Assembly: GCA_041396685.1 (NCBI GenBank) | Contig: JAWKYD010000010.1 | Coordinates: forward strand, 1 to 64,000 | Reading direction: 5' to 3' | Length of the DNA stretch: 64,000 bases | Origin: JAUIAI01 sp041396685 | GTDB taxonomy: Bacteria > Pseudomonadota > Gammaproteobacteria > Burkholderiales > Burkholderiaceae_E | Part shown: positions 25,627 to 33,746 of the stretch, piece by piece | Layout: every line of letters begins with the position of its first letter | Position numbering within the stretch: the first letter of the stretch is position 1 | The notes under the pieces: model-generated | What the model was told of the DNA's origin: nothing | The model's input: the letters and a program-made list of their open reading frames with translations, nothing else | Databases searched by the model: none | Program-made: the position numbers and the translations under genes

Positions 25627-26259
25627 TCACTTGGTGCCGAACAGGCGGTCGCCGGCATCACCCAGGCCGGGACGGATGTAGCCGTGATCGTCGAGTTCGC
25701 GGTCGATCGCGGCCGTGTACAGCGGCACGTCCGGATGCCGGTCGCACAGTCGGGCCACGCCCTGCGGACTGGCAATCAGACACACGAAGCGAATCGACTT
25801 CGGACCGACCTCCTTGATGCGGTCGATGGCCGCCACCGCGGTGTTGCCGGTGGCCAGCATCGGATCGACGACGATGACGTCGCGTTCGGCCATGTCCTGC
25901 GGCATCTTGAAGTAGTACTCGACCGCGACCAGCGTCTTCGGATCGCGGTAAAGGCCGATGTGGCCGACACGGGCGCCGGGGATCACGTTGAGCATGCCAT
26001 CGAGGATTCCGGTACCAGCGCGCAGAATGGACACGAAGACGATCTTCTTGCCGTCGATGAGATGCGCGCGCATGGGTTCGAGCGGGGTTTCGATCTCGAC
26101 CTCGTGCATCGGCATGTCGCGCGTCACCTCGTAGACCAGCAGCGAGGCCAGTTCGGTGACCAGACGCCGGAAGCTGTTCGTGCTGCGGCTCTTCTCGCGG
26201 ATCAGCGTGAGCTTGTGTTGTACCAGCGGGTGGTCGATGACGCGGACCTGATCGGACAT
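25627..26259 (-). CDS. upp: uracil phosphoribosyltransferase
   Basis: Converts uracil and PRPP to UMP; 210 residues, standard length. Recognised parts are VIDHPLVQHKLTLIREKSRSTNSFRRLVTELASLL at the start, VSILRAGTGILDGML, HIGLYRDPKTLVAVEYYFKMP, the PRPP loop VVDPMLATGNTAVAAID, and a uracil-binding end (DRELDDHGYIRPGLGDAGDRLFGTK). I chose the ATG at 26259, preceded by GAGGA. In the yeast URC pathway the corresponding enzyme is URC6, which makes UMP before ring breakdown, so the location beside URC1 and URC4 is meaningful. Confidence 0.96.
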   Translation of the reverse strand: MSDQVRVIDHPLVQHKLTLIREKSRSTNSFRRLVTELASLLVYEVTRDMPMHEVEIETPLEPMRAHLIDGKKIVFVSILRAGTGILDGMLNVIPGARVGHIGLYRDPKTLVAVEYYFKMPQDMAERDVIVVDPMLATGNTAVAAIDRIKEVGPKSIRFVCLIASPQGVARLCDRHPDVPLYTAAIDRELDDHGYIRPGLGDAGDRLFGTK

Positions 26260-26305
26260 GCGGGATCCTCTGCCACTGGCGGCGATGCGTGCGAAGCGTT
26301 GAGAT

Positions 26306-26322
26306 GCGGTCATGATAACCGC
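26306..26322. promoter_or_regulatory. short inverted repeat upstream of upp
   Basis: GCGGT (26306-26310) and ACCGC (26318-26322) flank a seven-base AT-rich centre, about 50 bases upstream of the upp ATG and downstream of the preceding terminator. This is where an upp-codA operator would sit. The arms are short, so chance is possible. Confidence 0.25.
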
Positions 26323-26351
26323 AGCCTCCGGACCGCCGGCCCGCCTGTCGC

Positions 26352-26378
26352 AATAAAAACGCCCGGCGCAGCCGGGCG
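26352..26378 (-). terminator. intrinsic terminator between the URC/alkB operon and upp
   Basis: Read on the minus strand, CGCCCGGC, a three-base loop, and GCCGGGCG (26378-26360) form a perfect 8-bp GC stem followed by TTTTTATT. It ends minus-strand transcription coming from alkB, which makes upp-codA a separate transcription unit. Confidence 0.85.
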
Positions 26379-26594
26379 AATGGGGAGGAGAACCCTTGAA
26401 GAAATCGCCGACGCCTGGGGGATGGATGACAGTGGTGTGGACGTCGTCGATGAGTCAATGATGCACCCGTGCGATCACGTCGTGGCAACGCCCCAGACGC
26501 GATGTGGTCTCTTTCAGATCACGATTCGGTCTCGGTGGTGGCCGCTTTCGTTCGGCCCCGCGGTATGCCCACCGGCTCGCACCGGGACGGCCCG
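26379..26594. other. gap between terminator and alkB, no gene seen
   Basis: Together with the upp leader this is a 335-base interval without a convincing gene. Short open frames run on both strands but show no family features or ribosome sites. It is probably the 3' untranslated part of the alkB transcript. Confidence 0.5.
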
Positions 26595-27233
26595 CTAACC
26601 CGCGCGTCGAAACGTCAGATTGAGTCGCAGCGTCCGCTCGCCGGCACGCCGACGCGGTGCGCCGGCCGCATGATGGATGCGCCGCGCGATGCCTCCCCAG
26701 ACCAGCACATCGCCGTGGGCAAGCATCACGGCGCGGGTGGGGTCGCTGCGGTGCAGCCCGCCGATCACGAAGCGGGCCGACGAACCGAGGCTGACCGACA
26801 CGATCGGATGGTCGAAGTCGCGCTCGTCGACATCGCGATGCATCGACAATCTGGCGCCGGCCTCGTAGCGGTTGATCAGGCAGACGTCGGGCGCGAATCC
26901 GGCGAAACCGGCCGTGGCGGCCGCCCGCTCGGCCAGAGCGCGAAACGGATCCGGCATCGCCGGCCAGGGCCGGCCGCTGAACGGGTCGGTTGCGCTGTAG
27001 CGATAGCCGGTTTCGTCCGCGACCCAGCCGAGTGCACCGCAATTGGTCATCGCCACGGACATCGTGCGTCCGCCCGGCACGCGCATGCGTCGGAACGGCG
27101 CCTCGGTGGCGACGCGTTCGATTGCGCCGATCAGTGCGCGGGCAAGGTCGTGCGCAAAACGAGGCAACAGAACGATGCCGTCACCGAGTGCGACCGTTTC
27201 CGTGGGGAACAAGTCGTGGAATGCATGGCTCAC
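26595..27233 (-). CDS. alkB: AlkB-type Fe(II)/2-oxoglutarate dioxygenase
   Basis: Oxidative demethylase of 212 residues, very close to E. coli AlkB (216). AlkB removes methyl groups from ring nitrogens of bases such as 1-methyladenine and 3-methylcytosine in DNA and RNA. Iron ligands are His132 and Asp134 (MHRDVDE) with His188 (IHHAAG). The 2-oxoglutarate contacts Arg203 and Arg209 (LRLNLTFRRAG) and the NRY at 121-123 are kept, as is TMSVAMTNCGALGW. The start is probably GTG at 27233, which aligns with the E. coli N-terminus. It lies 17 bases after URC4 and last in the pyrimidine operon, an odd place for a repair enzyme. Confidence 0.9.
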   Translation of the reverse strand: MSHAFHDLFPTETVALGDGIVLLPRFAHDLARALIGAIERVATEAPFRRMRVPGGRTMSVAMTNCGALGWVADETGYRYSATDPFSGRPWPAMPDPFRALAERAAATAGFAGFAPDVCLINRYEAGARLSMHRDVDERDFDHPIVSVSLGSSARFVIGGLHRSDPTRAVMLAHGDVLVWGGIARRIHHAAGAPRRRAGERTLRLNLTFRRAG

Positions 27234-27250
27234 GATGCCGTCGGCGGCGC

Positions 27251-28474
27251 TCAGAAAAAGGTGCCGTCCGTAATGATGTTCAGCGGCGGGCGGCCGTCGC
27301 GACGCTCGTTGGCCAGTGCGCGTCCCGCTGCCCAGGTGCCGCCCTCGAGAATGCGCGCGAGCGGCATTTCGCGCGCACTGGTGCCGAGGCGCTCGCGTAC
27401 TCGCGGCGCGAGTTCGTCGATCAGTGCGACGGTCAGGGCGCGCCATTCGATGACGGCCTCGTCGGCCGGCGTCAGCGGCATGGCCGCGAGTGCGGGGTCG
27501 CGTGGCACGATCACGCCGGTGTCGATCAGCAGGCCGCCGTTGCGGTACTCGGGCAGTGCCGTCAGATCGTCGAGCCCGTGCATCTGGACGCCGGCCTGCT
27601 CGAAGGGTTCTAGCAGCGAATAGGTGAGCCACTGGAGCAGCTTGTGGAACGGCACCCAGCCCGCGGTCGGGCCGCTGCCGCCGGCGAAGCGATGCGGCCA
27701 GACATCCCCGCCGTTCAGGCCCTCGGGCGCGGAGGCCGATTGCCAGATGCCGCCGAAGCCGGAAATCAGCGCGTGCAGCAGGGCGTCCGCGGCCAATTCC
27801 GTGCGCCGTGCCTTGTCGGTGATACGAAAGAACAACTCGCCCGGTCGACCCTCGGGCCCGAAGCGCGGCGCATCGCGCAGCAGCGCCTCACCGAGGCGGT
27901 TCAACAGCGCGGCACGCGCCTCGAGCCCGACGATGGGATTGTCGGCGTGCGCCTGGAACACGTGCGCGAGCCGGTTGGCATCGATGTGTTGCAGCGCCTG
28001 GCCGTCGACCCGCTGGGGTTCGTCGGGTCGCGACGAGAAGGCGCCGGCCATGAAGGCGCGGAAGCTGGCGACCGCCAGTCCTTCGCTGCGCGCGAAGCCG
28101 CGATCGGTGCGCGATTCATGATATGACCAGTCGGGGCCGGCACCGGCATCGAGCAGCACGCTGATCACGGTCAGATCGATCTGCGCGCGCGCGCGTTCCA
28201 CCGCGGACGGCGAGCCGAAACGCGCCGTCAGGGCGTTTTCCAACTCGGCGAGACGGTCGATGCCGCCGGCCTCGAAATGGCGCCAGCGGCCGTGATAGGG
28301 AATGCTGCCGTCCGGATAGCGTTCGCGCGTGACTCGCGCGACATGGTCGGCGGCGCTCTCGAGAGCGTTCATCGACACCACGAAGTGGCCGGATTCGCCC
28401 GCCAGCACCGCCTCGAGGATGTTGCGGCAGCGCTCGCGAACCGCGGCACCGCTACGCAGCGATTCGGCGATCAT
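27251..28474 (-). CDS. URC4/Urg3 family protein (DUF1688), uracil catabolism
   Basis: Protein of 407 residues of the DUF1688 family, equivalent to URC4 of the yeast Lachancea kluyveri and Urg3 of Aspergillus. URC4 is needed for URC-type uracil breakdown, but its reaction is not settled. Family blocks seen: SIPYHGRWRHFEAGG near residue 66, DWSYHESRTDRGFARSEGLAVASFRAFMAGAFSS, WPHRFAGGSGPTAGWVPFHKLLQWLTYSLLEPFE, and EWRALTVALIDELAPRVRERLG. Its ATG overlaps the URC1 stop (ATGA), so the two are co-translated. Cytosolic. Confidence 0.9.
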   Translation of the reverse strand: MIAESLRSGAAVRERCRNILEAVLAGESGHFVVSMNALESAADHVARVTRERYPDGSIPYHGRWRHFEAGGIDRLAELENALTARFGSPSAVERARAQIDLTVISVLLDAGAGPDWSYHESRTDRGFARSEGLAVASFRAFMAGAFSSRPDEPQRVDGQALQHIDANRLAHVFQAHADNPIVGLEARAALLNRLGEALLRDAPRFGPEGRPGELFFRITDKARRTELAADALLHALISGFGGIWQSASAPEGLNGGDVWPHRFAGGSGPTAGWVPFHKLLQWLTYSLLEPFEQAGVQMHGLDDLTALPEYRNGGLLIDTGVIVPRDPALAAMPLTPADEAVIEWRALTVALIDELAPRVRERLGTSAREMPLARILEGGTWAAGRALANERRDGRPPLNIITDGTFF

Positions 28475-29727
28475 GCTTCGAGGCCGCGGCCGCGCACGGT
28501 TGCCAGCCGCTCGGCATCGGGTGCATCTTCGCCGGCCGTGAAATAGCCGGCCGCCATCTTGGCCTCGATCTCGACCCGGGCGTCGGGCGGCACCAGTTCG
28601 TCGGGAATGCGGATGCGCTCGTCGACCTGAATGCCCGAACCGGTGATTGCGTCGTATTTGTCGTTGCTCATCGAGACCAGTCGGTGGATGCGGCGAATGC
28701 CGAGCCAGTGCAGCACGTCGGGCATCAGTTCCTGGAAGCGCATGTCCTGCACGCCGGCCACGCACTCGGTGCGCAGGAAATAGCGATCGGCGGTGTCGCC
28801 GCCTTCCTGGCGCTTGCGGGCGTTGTAGACCAGGAACTTGGTGACCTCGCCCAGTGCACGTCCTTCTTTACGCGAATAGGACACCAGTCCCACGCCGCCG
28901 CGCTGGGCGCCCCGAATGCATTCCTCGATCGCGTGCGTGAGGTAGGGGCGGCAGGTGCAGATGTCCGAGCCGAAGACATCGGAGCCGTTGCACTCGTCGT
29001 GCACACGCGCGGTCAACTCGACCGCGGGATCGGCCAGCGAGGATGGATTGCCGAAGATGTACAGCGTCTGGCCTCCGATGGGCGGCAGGAACACTTCGAG
29101 ATCGGAGCGCGTGACCAACTCCGGATACATGCCGCCGGTTTCCTCGAACAACGCCCGGCGCAGATCGGCCTCGCTGCAATTGAAGCGCTTGGCGACGCCC
29201 GGCAGATGCCAGACCGGTTCGATCGCCACTTTGGTGACGACCGCCGAGCCGGACTCGCTCAAAACGCGGCCATCGGCCTTCAAGCGCTGAAACGCCATGG
29301 CCGTGCGGATCTCGGGCAGATCGATATGTGCCTTGGTGACCGCGATGGTCGGGCGGATGTCACGGCCGGCCGCGATCTGGTCGGCGAATACGTCGGCCAC
29401 CAGCGCGCCCCAGGGGTCGAGCGAGACGATCCGCTGCGCATCGTGCCACTGGGGATAGGGGCCGATCGAATCGGTGGGCAGCGTATTGGACAGGTCGGCC
29501 CGGTGGCCGCGCGCGAGCTCGCCGGCGGCCACGGCCAATGCACGGTAGACGCCATAGGAACCCGAGTGGGTTCCGATGACATTGCGGTGCGCGCGGTTGG
29601 TCGTCGAGCCGATCACCGGGCCGCGCTCGGCCGGGGTGGGCGCACCCCAGTGCAGCGTCGGCGCCGTGCCGCCACCACTCGGATGCGAGGTGATGCGGAT
29701 ATGCCCGTCTTTACGATCGTTGCTCAT
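28471..29727 (-). CDS. URC1-type GTP cyclohydrolase II-like enzyme, uracil catabolism
   Basis: Protein of 418 residues whose C-terminal two thirds resembles GTP cyclohydrolase II (RibA). The zinc cysteines are kept at 246, 257 and 259 (ECNGSDVFGSDICTC), as are SYSRKEGRALGE (RibA: HRQEGRxIGL) and a D-x-R in VQDMRFQ. A long N-terminal extension with a THSGSYGVYRALAVAAG block is typical of URC1/Urg1, which acts on a uracil-derived nucleotide rather than GTP. Adjacent URC4, upp, codA and a nucleoside importer make URC1 far likelier than riboflavin synthesis. No clear ribosome site precedes the ATG. Confidence 0.9.
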   Translation of the reverse strand: MSNDRKDGHIRITSHPSGGGTAPTLHWGAPTPAERGPVIGSTTNRAHRNVIGTHSGSYGVYRALAVAAGELARGHRADLSNTLPTDSIGPYPQWHDAQRIVSLDPWGALVADVFADQIAAGRDIRPTIAVTKAHIDLPEIRTAMAFQRLKADGRVLSESGSAVVTKVAIEPVWHLPGVAKRFNCSEADLRRALFEETGGMYPELVTRSDLEVFLPPIGGQTLYIFGNPSSLADPAVELTARVHDECNGSDVFGSDICTCRPYLTHAIEECIRGAQRGGVGLVSYSRKEGRALGEVTKFLVYNARKRQEGGDTADRYFLRTECVAGVQDMRFQELMPDVLHWLGIRRIHRLVSMSNDKYDAITGSGIQVDERIRIPDELVPPDARVEIEAKMAAGYFTAGEDAPDAERLATVRGRGLEA

Positions 29728-29735
29728 GGCTGGCG

Positions 29736-29759
29736 GTAGCCCAGCAGCCCGCTGGCTAC
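29736..29759 (-). promoter_or_regulatory. leader hairpin before URC1
   Basis: GTAGC (29736-29740) and CAGC (29742-29745) pair with GCTG (29751-29754) and GCTAC (29755-29759), with one bulged base. The hairpin ends eight bases before the URC1 start codon on the minus strand, where a ribosome site would normally be, and no Shine-Dalgarno sequence is visible. It could modulate translation. Confidence 0.35.
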
Positions 29760-29931
29760 GAGGTTCGACAAGTGACTAATGTCGCGCATGGCTCACCACC
29801 GGTCAAACGCGGCACCGGCCAACGGCGGTTGCCGGCGGACGCGAAGCATGATTGCCGCCTTGTGCGACGCAGCATGCTGCCTGCCGATCGGGCCCTCGCG
29901 GGCAGGATGTCCACGGCCAGCACCCGCAATG

Positions 29932-30867
29932 TCAGCGTTCGCCCTTGCGATACGGACGCATCAGCGCCTGCGGGTAGGCGGCTCGTCGTGCCACCACCAC
30001 GAGCGCGAGAATAGACAGCAGATACGGCAGCATCAGGTAGATCTGGTAGGGCAGGTCGAAGCCGAACAGGCCGCCGTCGACCTGTTGCAGGCGCAGTTGC
30101 AGCGCGTCGAAGAACGCGAACAGGACGGCGCCCAGCAGGGCCTTGCCCGGACGCCACGAAGCGAACACTACCAGCGCGATGCAGATCCAGCCACGGCCAT
30201 TGACCATGTTGAAGAAGAATGCATTGAACGCGGCCAGGGTCAGGAATGCGCCACCGACGGCCATCAGCATCGATCCGAGGACGACCGCCGCGGTGCGCAC
30301 CGGCAGCACCGCGATGCCCTGCGCCTCGGCCGCCGCCGGGTTCTCGCCGACCATGCGGATCGCGAGCCCGAAATGGGTGCGCATCAACAGCCAGCCGATC
30401 GACAGCACCAGAGCGAAGGCCAGCAAGGTCAGCGGCGTGAGGCCCTGGAGCACCGGCACCGGCAGCGCATCGAGATTGCCGAAGGCCTCGATCGTCGGCG
30501 GCGTGTCCACCTTCGGAAAAGCCACCCGGTAGGCATAGTAGGACAGACTCGAGGCGAGCAGCGTGATGCCAAGGCCGGTGACATGCTGGGACAATGCCAG
30601 CTGCACGGTGAGCAGGCTGTGCAGCAGCCCGAAGGCGGCGCCGGTGAGCGCGGCCACCAGCACGCCGATCCACAGGGGGGCGCCGAGATAAACGGCCAGC
30701 CAGCCGCTGAACGCTCCGGCCACCATGATGCCCTCGATCCCCAGGTTGAGCACACCGGCCCGCTCGCAGACGAGCGCTCCCAGTGTGCCCAGGATCAGGG
30801 GCGTGGCGATGCGCAATACCGCGATCCAGAATGTCTCGGTGAGCAGGAAGTCGAGGATCTCGGACAT
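29932..30867 (-). CDS. nucleoside-type ABC transporter permease (second subunit)
   Basis: Inner-membrane permease of 311 residues of the BPD_transp_2 family found in BMP-type (purine/pyrimidine nucleoside) importers. Signature parts are LRIATPLILGTLGALVCERAGVLNLGIEGIMVAGAF near the start, RTHFGLAIRMVGENPAAAEAQGI as the coupling loop, and FASWRPGKALLGAVLFAFFDALQLRLQ. About nine hydrophobic segments are visible. It follows the first permease by 25 bases; URC1 starts 204 bases further on. With its partner it would form the channel bringing nucleosides or bases to the URC enzymes. Confidence 0.9.
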   Translation of the reverse strand: MSEILDFLLTETFWIAVLRIATPLILGTLGALVCERAGVLNLGIEGIMVAGAFSGWLAVYLGAPLWIGVLVAALTGAAFGLLHSLLTVQLALSQHVTGLGITLLASSLSYYAYRVAFPKVDTPPTIEAFGNLDALPVPVLQGLTPLTLLAFALVLSIGWLLMRTHFGLAIRMVGENPAAAEAQGIAVLPVRTAAVVLGSMLMAVGGAFLTLAAFNAFFFNMVNGRGWICIALVVFASWRPGKALLGAVLFAFFDALQLRLQQVDGGLFGFDLPYQIYLMLPYLLSILALVVVARRAAYPQALMRPYRKGER

Positions 30868-30892
30868 CGAAGCGGCCGGTTGCGAAGAAGGG

Positions 30893-31951
30893 TCAGCGCC
30901 AGCGCAGGCGATAGTGGACCAGCATCGTGGCCACCAGCATGGCCAGCAGCGAGGCGGCCACGATCACGTCGGCGATGAAGGTCGGCACGGCCACCGCGCG
31001 GCTCATGCCGTCCGCACCCACGAACATGCCGGCCACGAAGATCGCCGCGACCACCACGCCCACCGGATTGAGCGCGGCCAGCATGGCGATCACGATGCCC
31101 GAATAGCCGTAGCCCGGCGACATGTCGAGCGTGACGTAGGTGGTGCGCCCGGCGACCTCGATCGCACCGGCCAGACCGGCCAGCGCGCCCGACAGCATGG
31201 CGACGACGAGCATCGTGCGTTGCACGCGGATGCCGGCGAAGTGGGCGGCGCGCGCGTTGGCGCCAACCGCACGTACCGCGAAGCCGAAGCGGGTGAAACG
31301 CATCATGAAACCGGTAAGCACGGCCAGGCCCAGCGCATAGACGAGGCCGCTGTGCAGCCGCGTGCGCTCCAACAGCCGGCCGAGTTCGAGTTCGTAGGGC
31401 AGCGCGCGGCTCTGCGGCCAGCCCATCGCGCCAGGATCCTTCATCGGTCCGTCCAGCATCATCGAGACGAACAACAACACGACGAAGTTGAGCAGCAGCG
31501 TCGTGACCACCTCGTCGACGCCCAGGCGCGTCTTCAGCCAGGCCGGGCCCAGCAGCAGCAGCGCGCCGGTGAGCGCGGCGGCCAGCAGCATCAGCACGAA
31601 CAGCACCGGCATCGGCACGGCCGGCATCGAATCGGCCATGCCCGCCACGGCCACTGCCGCCAGTGCACCGCCATAGAGCTGGCCCTCGGCGCCGATGTTG
31701 TAGAAGCGGGCACGAAACGCCACCGCCGCCGCCAGCCCGGTCAGCATCAGCGGCACCGCCCGCGTGAGGGTTTCGCTGATCGCGAAGCGCGAGCCGAATG
31801 CGCCTTCCAGCAGGCTGGCATAGGCGGCACCGACCGGTGCGCCGGCGATCGCCACCAGCGACGATGCGAACAACAGCGTGACCGCGATCGCGGCGATCGG
31901 CGCCGTCAGCGCAGCCGCGCGCGAAGCCCGCTCGCGTCGTTCGAGCCTCAT
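30893..31951 (-). CDS. nucleoside-type ABC transporter permease (first subunit)
   Basis: Permease of 352 residues, a BPD_transp_2 member. FRARFYNIGAEGQLYGGALAAV, LLGPAWLKTRLGVDEVVTTLLLNFVVLL, GFAVRAVGANARAAHFAGI (coupling loop) and SPGYGYSGIVIAMLAALNPVGV match permeases paired with BmpA/Med lipoprotein receptors. Its ATG overlaps the stop of the ATPase gene (ATGA), so translation is coupled. It forms the membrane channel with the second permease. Confidence 0.9.
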   Translation of the reverse strand: MRLERRERASRAAALTAPIAAIAVTLLFASSLVAIAGAPVGAAYASLLEGAFGSRFAISETLTRAVPLMLTGLAAAVAFRARFYNIGAEGQLYGGALAAVAVAGMADSMPAVPMPVLFVLMLLAAALTGALLLLGPAWLKTRLGVDEVVTTLLLNFVVLLFVSMMLDGPMKDPGAMGWPQSRALPYELELGRLLERTRLHSGLVYALGLAVLTGFMMRFTRFGFAVRAVGANARAAHFAGIRVQRTMLVVAMLSGALAGLAGAIEVAGRTTYVTLDMSPGYGYSGIVIAMLAALNPVGVVVAAIFVAGMFVGADGMSRAVAVPTFIADVIVAASLLAMLVATMLVHYRLRWR

Positions 31952-33660
31952 GGTGCGACGCTGCCGTCGGCGGCGCGATCGGCCGTGGAGCTAGCGGCTG
32001 CCGCACCGCTCACCGTCGCACCGCTCGCCGTCGCACCGCTCACCGTCGCACCGCTCGCCGTCGCACCGCTCACCGTCGCACCGCTCGCCGCCGCACCGCT
32101 CATCGCCGCACCGATCTCGGCCATGCGCCAGCGAGCGGCCGGGCGCGGATCGGTCAGACGGCCCGCGTGCATGACCGCGATCGTATCGGCAAGCGCGAAG
32201 ATCTCTTCGAGATCCTCCGAAATCAGCAAGACCGCGCTGCCGCAGGCGGCGGCATCGATCAGACGCTGATGGACGGCCGCCACCGCACCGACGTCGAGAC
32301 CCCAAGTCGGCTGATTGGCGATGATCACGGCCGGCGCCGACGCGTCTTCATCGCCCGCGGTGCCCGGTGCCCCGGTCAGCGCACGGCCGAGGATCAGCTT
32401 TTGCATGTTGCCACCCGAGAGCGCGCGCGTGGGGGTGGCCACCCCCTGGGCCTGCAAACCACGGACGTCGAATCGCTCGACCAGTCGTCGCGCGAACGCG
32501 CGCGCCCGAGCGCCGCGCAGCAATCCGGCCTGCCAGGCCGGTCGCGACAGCGAGCGCGCCCGCAACTGCTCGATGATGGCGTTTTCCCAGACCGGCAGAT
32601 CACCGATCGTGCCGACCGCGTGGCGGTCTTCGGGAATCCGTGCGACATCGGCCGCCAGCACGGCCCTGGGGTCGGCGTCGAGCCGGCGTCCGTCGACCTC
32701 CAGCGAGCCCGCGTCAAGGGCGCGCACACCGAACAACACGTCGGCCAGAACCTGCTGACCATTGCCCGAGACGCCGGCGATACCGAGAATCTGCCCGGCG
32801 TGCAGGGCGAGATCGATGTGGTCGAGAGCCGGACGCTCTGCATCGCCGCGCACGCTGGCGCCGCTCAGCCGACAACGCACGCGCAGCGGTTCGTGCTCGC
32901 GCGCGCGCCGCGCGACATCGGGCAGCGCATGGCCCACCATCAGCTCGGCGAGCCGGTCGCGGTCGGCCTCGCCGCGTGCCAGCGTCGCCACCAGCCTGCC
33001 AGCGCGCAGCACCGCGATGCGATCGGCCACCCGCAGCACCTCGTTGAGTTTGTGGCTGATGAAGATGATCGACAAACCCTGGGCCACGAACTGGCCTAAG
33101 GTGGCGAACAAGGCCTCGCCTTCCTGTGGCGTCAGCACCGCCGTGGGTTCATCGAGGATGAGGATGCGGGCGCCGCGAAACAAGGCTTTGAGGATCTCGA
33201 CCCGCTGGCGCTCGCCCATCGTCAGTGCCGCAACCTGGCGATCGGGCTCGATCGCCAGCCCGAAGCGCTCGGACAACGCACGCAACGAGCGCCGGGCGGC
33301 GCCCAGGGCCAGGCTTGGCCGGGTCAGCGGCGCTGTGCCGGCGATGACGTTCTCGACCACCGTCAGGCGCTCGGCGAGCGTGAAGTGCTGGTGAACCATG
33401 CCCACGCCGGCCGCTAGCGCGGCCGCGGGGTCGCCCGCCGGCAGCGGTGCGCCGAACACGCGGATATCGCCACCGTCGGCGACATAGTGGCCGAACAGGA
33501 TCGACACCAGCGTGGATTTGCCGGCGCCGTTTTCGCCGAGCAGTGCCAGGATCTCGCCGCGCCCGAGGGTCAGTGAGATCTGGTCATTGGCAACGAGGCT
33601 GCCGAATCGCTTGGTGATCGCGGTCAGCTCGAGCGCCGGCGCGGCCTGATCCTCTGACAT
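31948..33660 (-). CDS. nucleoside-type ABC transporter ATPase, duplicated, with repetitive C-terminal tail
   Basis: Sugar/nucleoside-type ATPase of 570 residues with two ABC domains. The first has Walker A GENGAGKST (42-50), TMGERQRVEILKAL and Walker B ILILDEPTAVL; the second has the usual degenerate Walker A (GVSGNGQQ) and ALSGGNMQKLILGRAL. The last 50 or so residues are a low-complexity tail of Ser-Gly-Ala-Thr-Val/Ala pentapeptides encoded by a 15-base tandem repeat, absent from ordinary family members. I chose the ATG at 33660; a TTG twelve codons upstream is possible and neither has a good ribosome site. It energises the two permeases downstream. Confidence 0.9.
   Translation of the reverse strand: MSEDQAAPALELTAITKRFGSLVANDQISLTLGRGEILALLGENGAGKSTLVSILFGHYVADGGDIRVFGAPLPAGDPAAALAAGVGMVHQHFTLAERLTVVENVIAGTAPLTRPSLALGAARRSLRALSERFGLAIEPDRQVAALTMGERQRVEILKALFRGARILILDEPTAVLTPQEGEALFATLGQFVAQGLSIIFISHKLNEVLRVADRIAVLRAGRLVATLARGEADRDRLAELMVGHALPDVARRAREHEPLRVRCRLSGASVRGDAERPALDHIDLALHAGQILGIAGVSGNGQQVLADVLFGVRALDAGSLEVDGRRLDADPRAVLAADVARIPEDRHAVGTIGDLPVWENAIIEQLRARSLSRPAWQAGLLRGARARAFARRLVERFDVRGLQAQGVATPTRALSGGNMQKLILGRALTGAPGTAGDEDASAPAVIIANQPTWGLDVGAVAAVHQRLIDAAACGSAVLLISEDLEEIFALADTIAVMHAGRLTDPRPAARWRMAEIGAAMSGAAASGATVSGATASGATVSGATASGATVSGAAAASSTADRAADGSVAP
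32003..32122. repeat. 15-base tandem repeat inside the ABC ATPase gene
   Basis: Seven head-to-tail 15-base units of the form GCACCGCTCRCCGTC run from 32003 to 32107. Variants alternate (CACCGTC, CGCCGTC), giving a 30-base higher-order period, and an eighth degenerate unit reaches 32122. Fifteen bases is five codons, so copy changes keep the frame. It encodes the SGATV/SGATA tail of the ATPase. Confidence 0.95.
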
Positions 33661-33746
33661 GGCGAGGGCGATGGGGTCGGATGCCGTCGCCGGCAACCGG
33701 CTGCGAGGGAGCGGCGGCGCCGGTGAGGCGGGCGCCGCCTCCGGGG

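Noticed and set aside
26423..26598. possible small plus-strand gene in the gap before alkB
   Set aside because: No ribosome site and no recognisable product; likely untranslated sequence.
28471..29727. riboflavin biosynthesis GTP cyclohydrolase II
   Set aside because: The N-terminal extension and the URC4/upp/codA neighbours fit URC1; no other rib gene is present.
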